Shown piece after piece: positions 1 through 9,100 of a DNA stretch of 33,747 nt. The translations under genes and the position numbers were made by a program. This DNA comes from JBCCHY01 sp039028495. Lineage in GTDB: Bacteria > Patescibacteriota > Saccharimonadia > Saccharimonadales > VXPC01. The notes under the pieces are model-generated. The model saw only the letters and a program-made list of their open reading frames with translations, searched no databases and had not been told where the DNA came from. The stretch lies in the NCBI GenBank assembly GCA_039028495.1, contig JBCCHY010000008.1:1-33747 (forward strand), given 5' to 3'. Position 1 is the first letter of the stretch. Each line of letters begins with the position of its first letter.

Positions 1-144
1 GAGCCCACTGGAGCCGAACAGCACGAGCCCCACGCCGCCGAGCGCGACCCCGGCGAGCGCCCAGTCGAGCCGTCGGGGGTGCTCGCCGAACACACGACCG
101 GCAATGAGGAGCATGATCACGGGCTGGCAGGCCCCGATCACGCC
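1..144 (-). CDS. C-terminal part of an EamA/DMT-family transporter (foreign, partial at both ends)
   Basis: On the minus strand this stretch reads without a stop as a hydrophobic segment, a short basic-acidic turn (GRVFGEHPRRLDW) and a second glycine-rich hydrophobic segment (ALAGVALGGVGLVLF). That is the usual last pair of membrane helices of an EamA (DMT superfamily) permease, where a GE-containing turn separates the two helices. The first 60 bases contain 47 G or C, against about 30 of 60 from base 181 on. Codons favour G or C in the third position, unlike every other gene here. I infer that this is DNA from a high-GC organism, perhaps an actinobacterium, joined to the window by assembly error. 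Both ends are cut off. The family call is moderately sure and the foreign origin more so. Confidence 0.6.
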
Positions 145-3100
145 AGCATTATTGCTGCAGCTGCCCAAGACATTACTACTGATGACGCAACCGGTCAGCT
201 AGAGTTTTATACATCTAGCACTGGCAACCCCCAAGAGCGCCTAAGGATCAATAGTACTGGTACTATTAACATTCTGCAGAGTGGTTCAGGAGCTCTTCCG
301 TCTCTGTACTTCGCCGGTGATGAAGATACAGGTATTTATAGGGTAGGTAACGATCAGCTTGGTTTTGCGACAGCTGGTGCTCATGCTCTTGTCATTGATG
401 CAGCTCGGGAAGTAGGTATAGGAGACGTCACGCCAGACGCCAATCTAGAAGTGTCTGCCAATAACGAAACTGGTGGAGCAATATTCTACGTTAGTTCCAA
501 TGACAACACTGACGGCGATAGATTTGCAGTTCTAGAGGATGGTAATGTCGGTATAGGCACTAACACTCCAATCAGCACCCTCGAAGTATCTGCCACAGGT
601 GGTTCTGGGGGTGGAGTACTAACTCTGACGAGAGATGATGCAACCATTACTAATGGTGATGCCGTTGGTCAACTAGACTTCTACGGTGATGACACTCAAC
701 TAACAACTCAGAACCTCTACGCTCAGATATTCACCAGGGCTGCAGGCACAACATCGACTGATGCTGCAGCAGGTGAGCTCGTTTTCTCAACTACTGGGAC
801 TACTCTAGCTGGCTCACCAGTAGAGCGATTGGTTATTGATGAGGCGGGTCTTGCTACATTTAATAACGATGCGACTATTTCGGGTGTAACACTACTTAAC
901 GGCAACACCACTATAGGTGACGCCAACACAGACACCCTAACTATCAATGCTGGATCGTCAGGATCTGGCATAACACTAGCCGACAGCTCATTCTTCTCAT
1001 GTACTGCTCTAGAGACAGATGCTAGCGGTGTGCTGACTTGTGGGACGGATGATGTTGGTGGCGCTGGGGGTATCTCTAGCCTCAATGGTCTAACTGGTGC
1101 TACACAAACATTTGCTGTAGGTACAACAGGCACAGACTTTAACATTAATTCTACTGGGACCGTGCATACATTTAATATACCTGATGCAGGTACAGGTATA
1201 TCAGGAGGGCTTATTACTAATACCTCCCAGACACTAGCTGGCCCCAAGACATTCACATCAAATCCTACGATCCAAGTTGCCAGTGGAGCGTCGCTAACGA
1301 TAGATGCGACCGACGGTGGTGGTGCGCCGGCAACGACAACGTCTCTTGTGCTAGATGGCTACGAAGGTCGGGCAAAGGGCATCTTTATCACTGATGAAGA
1401 TGATACCAACGAGTTCTTCATAGGTGAGTTATATAACGCAGTAGGTATCGGTATTGGGCTCGATACTGTAGCAGGTAATCAATCTGAGTATGCAGCCAAT
1501 TCTCAGCTATTTATTGCAGCAGCTACAGGCAACGTACTAATCGGTGGCACAGCTGGTGATGACAAACTAGAAGTTAGAGGTACTGCCGGCTCAGACAACA
1601 TAGACATCGACACTGGCGATCTAGAGCTTAACGACATAGTACGTATAGCCAACTCTGGTGCTCTGACAGTTACGACTGGTGACTTTACTGGAGATATAAC
1701 TACCACTGGCACAGTAGATGCGGGTACCAGTGGTTACTATCTAGATGGTACTCAAGTGTTACATAACTCTAACAATGCTGTATGGGCTGAGATCGGTGCC
1801 CCACACGTACGTATATCACCAAGTGGTGTAGCATCAGTTGGTTCAGCGACTCCTGCTAACACAATTGGCCTTGGTATCCAGGGAGGTAACTCTATAGGAC
1901 TTAGGGTTACCACCAATGACACTGCTGATGTCGGTGCTCAAGTAGTCGCCTCAGCAGCTCAAACTGCTAATTTGTTTGAGACCGTAAACTCAGGAGCTAC
2001 TGTCCTGTCTGGCTTTGATGCTGATGGTGACCTATTCTTCCAAAACAGTACATTCACAGGCACAGTAGACACTGCAACCCTGACAGGTAACCAAACCTAC
2101 ACCCTCCCAGACGCATCAGGCACAGTCTGTTTAACATCAGGCAACTGCGCAGGAGTGGGCGGTACAGGAGACATCTTAGACGGTGGTAACTCCACTGGCT
2201 CTACTGTGGTAATTGGTACTAATGACGCTAATTCCTTACAGTTTGAGACTGGTGGCAATAGCGCCCTAACTATTGCCGATGGTGGTGCGATAACTCTGCA
2301 GAATGAGATAGATAGTAGTAACGGCTTCCAAATACTAGATGTTGATGGTGGAGATCCTGTGTTTAATGTAGATACCGATAATGAAAGAGTGCGTATAGGT
2401 GCCCCATCCGGAACAGCTGCAAGACTGCAAGTTGAACAGGTGGGTGCTAACGCCGGACTGGTCGTGCATAGCGGCAACAACACATTACTTGAAGTACGTA
2501 ACGGAACATCTAGAGTCAAGCTACAGACACTAGATACGGGTGAAGGCATCGTAGGTACAGCTTCAAATAACCCATTCTATATACGATCAAACAATACTAA
2601 TGCAATCACTGTAGATACTGCTCAGAATGTCGGCATAGGCACTACCTCCCCCGACGAAGAGCTCGAAGTAGCTAACACTCAAAACACACGAACAGCCATT
2701 GCCATAGAGAACTTAGACACAGGTGCTAACGCTAATTCTCAACTACGTCTAGAAACTGATGGTGGGGAAGCTCTAATATATAGAACAAGCGACGCGTATG
2801 GCTTTGGGCTAGCTGATGATTTAGTTATCCAAGACTCAGGTGGTGGTGATACGGTTCTATGGAATGGTGGAGCAGAAAGACTACGCATTGGTGCATCTGG
2901 CCTTACTACAATAAGTAGTAACCTCACCATCTCCGGCGGCACTGACTATGGTATCTACTATCGTGATGGTTCTGGTAATGTGGTCACCAGTGCCGCAGGC
3001 ACGAGTGGCCAATGTCTACTCTCAGCAGGAGCAGGAGCTCCAACTTGGGGTGCCTGTGCACCAACAGGTGGTACATCACTTCTAACACTGACTGGAGACT

Positions 3101-6100
3101 CTGGTGCTGATCAAGATATCCTAACAGGAGATACACTAGATATAGCTGGTGGTACTAATATAGATACAGTAGTAGGTGCTACAGACACATTAACTGTTAA
3201 TGTTATAGATAACCCTACTTTTGCTGGGTTGGTTACGGCTAATGCAGGCATCGACGTCTCCACCTACGCAGTCAGCCCAACCACCATTCGTAGCTACAAC
3301 ACCACTAATGACTCAGACATTACGGGTCTGATCAGTGGTACGGCAGTTGGCGGTATCATTGAAGCTCCACTGAATGCCCATCAACTCATAGGCCTCAGGG
3401 AAAACGGTGGTACAGATTCATTCGCCATCGTTAGCGGTGGAGGTAACTGGAGTAGCGACACTACGTATGACTATGTAGCCCTACAAGTGACAGCTGGTGG
3501 AGACGTTACAGTCGGTGATGCCCTAACAGTTAACGGCGCATCAACTCTATCAGGCTTAACTACTGCCAATGGTGGCCTAACCTCTAACGGCACAACAACA
3601 GTCGTCGGCACCACCAATATCAACACTGGTACAGGCAATAGCAACAAGACGACCATTCAGGGTAGTGAGATTGTTGTTTATGACACCGGTATAGGTACCT
3701 ATGAAAACCTCATAGACAACCCAGGCTTTGAAACAGGTGATGAAGATGATGGTTGGGCTAATACTGGTGATCTAACTCTAGAGAGTACCCTTGTGCGCAC
3801 TGGCAACTATGCTGGTACATCTACATCCGACGGTGGCAACAACTATATCTTCCAGACAGTTGAGATCCCAGCAGAGGAAGGTGATGAATTCTACGGATCA
3901 GTCTGGATCCACGCTGTTGGTGCAGCTGGCCAGGGTTCACTAAGGTTCCAATGGCTCAATGCTGCCAAGGGTCAGATCAGTAATACCTACCCAGGCTTCG
4001 GCACAACAGCTGCTGACACCTGGGAGCAACAGTCTGGCAACGCCACAGCTCCTGCAGGCACAGCCTACCTGAGAGTAGCTATCCGCATAGGCTCAGGTAC
4101 AACAGGTGTTGTACATAAGATCGATGATGTATATGTAACTAAGAGCCAGACACTACCAAGCCTAACTATAGCGAGTGGTGGTGAGCTAACTGTTAATGGT
4201 GATGCTATCACTGATCTGACAGGATCAGGGTTATCCATTGACGGTAGTGGGGTGTTGAATGTTGATGTCACGGGGGCAGGCGGCGTAGATGGATCAGGTA
4301 CGGCTAATCAGTTAGCATACTTCTCAGACGCAGATACACTCACTAGCAGCAGTAACTTAACTTACGACGGGACAGCACTAACACTTACTAGCACGACCAC
4401 TTCACCTATTCTCACGGTCAATGGTGGTGGGGCGAGAAGCCTAACTATCTCCGAAACAGGAGATGATTACTCAATCCTCAATGATGAGCAAGATAACGGA
4501 ATTGTCCTCTATGACGGTGGCGGTGGCGTGGAGATACTATACGGTGGTACTAGCCTGGCTACATTCGATCTGAATGACTTCACGGTCAACGGTCTATCCA
4601 GACTAGATGACGTCAACATAGGCTCCGCCATAACCATTTCTGACCAGAACTCAGTCGCAGCAGCAGCTGACATCCTGTTTGACGTCTCTGGTGTAGTCGC
4701 AGCCGAGGAGACTCTCTACATCAACATAGATAGTGATGCTAGTAATGCTAATGGTGCCCTAATCATTGGCGGCGATGCAGCTACGAGCTCAGCCTCTCAG
4801 CTACTACGTGTTAATGAAAGTGGCCTAACAGACTTTGGTCGATCAGATCTAGCAGGCCAACTAGGTATATGGGATGGTACATCCAATAGAGGTACCATCC
4901 AAACTGCTGCTTTGTCTGCAGGTCAGACTTATACCCTCCCTAACGCAAGCGGAGACATCTGTCTCTCTAGCGGTAACTGCGCAGGAGTAGGAGGAACAGG
5001 AGACATAACAGGGGCAGGTACAGCTAACCAAGTAGCCTACTTTGATGCAGCTAAAAACATAACATCAGGATCAGGACTAACCTTTGATGGATCTGATCTA
5101 GCTGTAGATGGCAGCACTTTATTTGTTGATGCGAGCCAGAACAATGTTGGTATAGGTACGGCTGCGCCGAGCAGTACGCTTGAGGTTGTTGGCGGGATAA
5201 CGGACTTGAGCTCTGCAACAGAGTTCACAGATTCTGCGCTGTATGTGTCGAACCCAGCCACCGGCCTCACATATCCGTCAACAAGCGGCTTCATCGTCAC
5301 GCCAGGGATCAATAACAACATCAACCTGAGTACAAGCCAGACGGTTAACTCGACCACCCCAGGTGGGTTTAACTTTGCATATGGCCAGCGCAACACAATA
5401 ACATTTGATGAGCCGACTACTCCAGATGTATCTAGGCTGTACATTGACGGTGTTAATACGAGAGTGGACTGGGATTCACCGGCCACAGCCGTCCAGCTTA
5501 TAGGCGATCGAGCTAGTGTGAACTACAGAGGTCAAGATAACGCATCTCAAACCACATCGAGCGTAACAGGTGTTTCTGCGAGAGGCACACTTATTGCACC
5601 GGCAAGCTCTACTCAAACAGTGGTTAGTCTTACCGGCTCAAGCGGTAACGCTGCTGTTACAAATGGAGCTAACACGAACGTTACAAATAACATAACCGAT
5701 CAAAGGTCTTTCTATGGGTTTCTTAATGTTGCTAACACTGCAGATAACAACGTGAGCAACATTACAAATCTAAGTAGCTATGATAACTTTGTCGCCCTGA
5801 ACGGCAGTGGTACTGGATCATCAGTAAATGTAACAAACCTGTATGGTCTGAGGCTGCAGGCACCTACGCTAACCGGCACCGTCAACATTACTAACAGGTA
5901 TGGTGTCTCTTCAGAGGACGCTGCGGCTCTCAACTACTTCGCCGGCGACATCAACCTCAACTCAGACCTCTCATTCAACGACTCTGGCTTCACCGGCACC
6001 TTCACTCCAGCAGCCCTGTCAGCCAACCAAACATACACACTACCTAACGCTTCTGGTACTCTCTGTCTCAGTGTCGGTAACTGTACTGGTGCATCTATAG

Positions 6101-9100
6101 GAGGATTTACTCAAGGATCAGTATTCTTTGCTAATACTGATGGTACTATCACAGAAGATAATGGTAATTTCTTTTATGATGATGTTAATGATAGGTTAAG
6201 ACTAGGCGCTACCAGTGGGAGTTCTCGTCTGACCATTGAACAAGATGCAGGAATCGCAGGTATAACTGTTCAAAACGGAACCAACCCACTAATTACAACA
6301 GTAGGCGGTACAACCACAGGTAAGCTGCAATCTATCACTAATGGTTCGGTCTACGTTGGGGCACAAACAAATGACAATACATCTCTTATTGTAAATAACT
6401 CTCCAGTGCTAACAGCCGACACTGATGGTGAGGTGGGTATAGGAACTACCTCACCTGGCTATGATCTACAAATTCAAGGCGCCACTCCAGAACTACTCAT
6501 AGGCACAGCCAGTAATACAGAGGGTGCAATTTACTTTGGTAATACATCACATGGTGTACAACGTAACTACAGCAGTGCTAATGACGTAGGTCTCTACACT
6601 ACATCCGGCAGTATTTACTTGTCTGGTGGTGGAACTAGTACTTCTCAATTCCAGCTAGAGAGCGACGGAGATCTACGAGTAGATACCGACACACTTACAG
6701 TAGACGCTGTGAACAATAGAGTAGGCATAGGTGACGGTACGCCTGAGTCCCAGCTCCAAATAGGAACCAACACAATCAACCAGCAGTGGAACTCAGGCGG
6801 GGAAGCCCAAGTGCTCATCCAGGGCGTAGATAACGAAGCAGCCACTAAAGCGCTAGAAGTCAAAGATGAGAACTTACAGAGCCTCTTCACAGTTGGTACG
6901 TATGCCACTGGTTCTCTGCTCGGCTATACAGATGTTGGTGGCGATCTACTAGTAGGCAACAACATTGTGCAGTCTGGTGGCATCCAGCAGACAGACTCTG
7001 GCGCATCATATGTCTATGAGAACCTAGCTAGCTCTTATCAGGGGGGCAATAACCGTACTGGTGCGATTGTGATTGAAACTAATATCCCGCGGGCATCACC
7101 AGTAGAATGGATCAGGGACTTTGAATTCTCATTCTACAACTATGAAGGAAACAACCAGGCTAAATTTGATCTCTCTTGGTACAATTTCAGCTCTAGCTTT
7201 GTAAATCATGGCTACTCCAGGAGCGGCTCAATTGACCCTCGCATTAGACTCGGCCTAGATGCCTCTAGCAATGTCGTCGTCGTTATTGGTGATGTAGCAG
7301 ACACCTATAGCTACCCAGCAGTAGAGGTGAGTAGGGTCGTAAGCTCAAGTGGTGTTATAGCCGACTATGAGGGTTGGACAATAGTTGACGACGTAACTGA
7401 CCTATCCCCGTATAGTGCTCTAGTAGATGTTAACGAAGAAAACGCCTTCGTCGGTCAGAGCATAGAGATAGGTAGCGACACCATCACTGACTTTACCGGC
7501 ACAGGCCTAACAGTATCCAGCGGTGTCCTAACAGTCACTGGCTCTGCTGGTCTGACAGCCGGCACTAACATAGATGCGACTGATCTAGCTGCTGGGACAG
7601 TTAGCGTGGTGGATGCGCCTACATTCAGTGGTGAGATAACCGCAGAAACCTACATCAACCTAGACAACGGCTCAGACGGTATCATCAGAGCAGAGAACAC
7701 AACTGGAACATTAGAGAACGTTCTTTACGGCCGCTGGACTAATAACCGTACTTACCTAGATGGTGGTACTGGTGGTCTACAGTTTAGAGTTAATAGTGGA
7801 TCAACCAATGCAGCCATAGTTGATGCTAGTGGCAACTTCTCATTCTACCAAGGTGTATCGGTAACAGGTACGACTACATCAACAGGTCTACTTACCGCCG
7901 AAAGTGGTGCTGCCATCGAGACTTCTAATGCAGGTACTGCTATAACTTCTAGCGGTAATGCTCTGCAAGTAATAAACACAGATGCTACTAACAACAACTG
8001 GGCTAACATAGTCTATGGTGATCAAACCAATGGTGCAGCTGCAGTCATAGCGGGTGCACAGATTACAGATCACACTAATAACTATGGTAACTATGCTATC
8101 TGGACGCGTGGTGCTACGACCGCGGACACCAGGCTGTTTGTTGAGGCTGATGGCCAAGTAGGAATCGGTACGACGACTCCGTCAGCGCTGCTAGATGTTG
8201 ATGGTGATGCAGAGATCAACGGTACGCTGACTTTCGAAAATGGCGAGACTATCAGCAACGCCACAGACGGAGCCCTCACAATCGCTGGTCATCTCTATCC
8301 TGCAGCTGACTCTACCTACGACATAGGTCAAGCAGAGGGTACGAATGAATGGAGGAACGCATTCTTTGACGGTACGGTTAGAGCGGATTTCCTTAGGAGT
8401 GATGCAGATATCCTGGCCACAGGCGGTGACTTCTATGACAACAGTGGTGATGTAGCCTTCCGTGGTGAAGACAACGTCATCATCGGCATCGACTACAACA
8501 ACAACGATGCCGACACTAGGTACTTCTCTGTGGTTAACAATACTCCACTTAGTGATTTCACCACCACAAACGAACTCTTCCGAGTAGCTGAAACAGGCGA
8601 CGTCACCATCAACAACTTAACCAACTGTGACACTATAGACACAGATGCTAATGGAGTACTTAGTTGTGGTACGGATGATACGGGTTCAGGTGGGGCCACT
8701 ACAGCTCTAGACAATCTAGCTTCTGTAGCCATCAACACCGATCTGCTCCCCGACACCGACGACACCTACGACCTAGGCTCATCTACTCTCCGCTGGCAAG
8801 ATCTCTATCTTGGACCACAAAGCCTCCATGTATTCTGTAACGCCTCAGAATGTGGCTCAGACAGAGACTGGTCTCTCGGAGTCATAGAAACAGCAGGAGC
8901 CGCACAAGGTAACCTAACTCTAGGTCTAGCAGGAGCAGATAACCTAGTTATAGACACTGCAGGTCAGGTGGGGATCGGGACAGCTGAGCCTAACTACGAC
9001 CTAGAAGTTAGCAGCCCATCAGCAGGAGCAGTCCAAGTAGTAGCTACTCAAGCAGGCACTGGTACAGGAGACTGGGCTGAGCTGATTGCTGCAAACGGCA

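Noticed and set aside
79..144. GTG at 79 as the start of the giant protein
   Set aside because: The 22 codons before 145 belong to GC-rich DNA that encodes a permease on the other strand, and they have no signal peptide or ribosome site.
5037..5486. Long minus-strand open frames opposite the fibre genes, here and at 723-1256, 12853-13335 and 14521-15228
   Set aside because: They are mirror images of the strongly biased plus-strand codons, rich in V, S and P, with no family motif or ribosome site.
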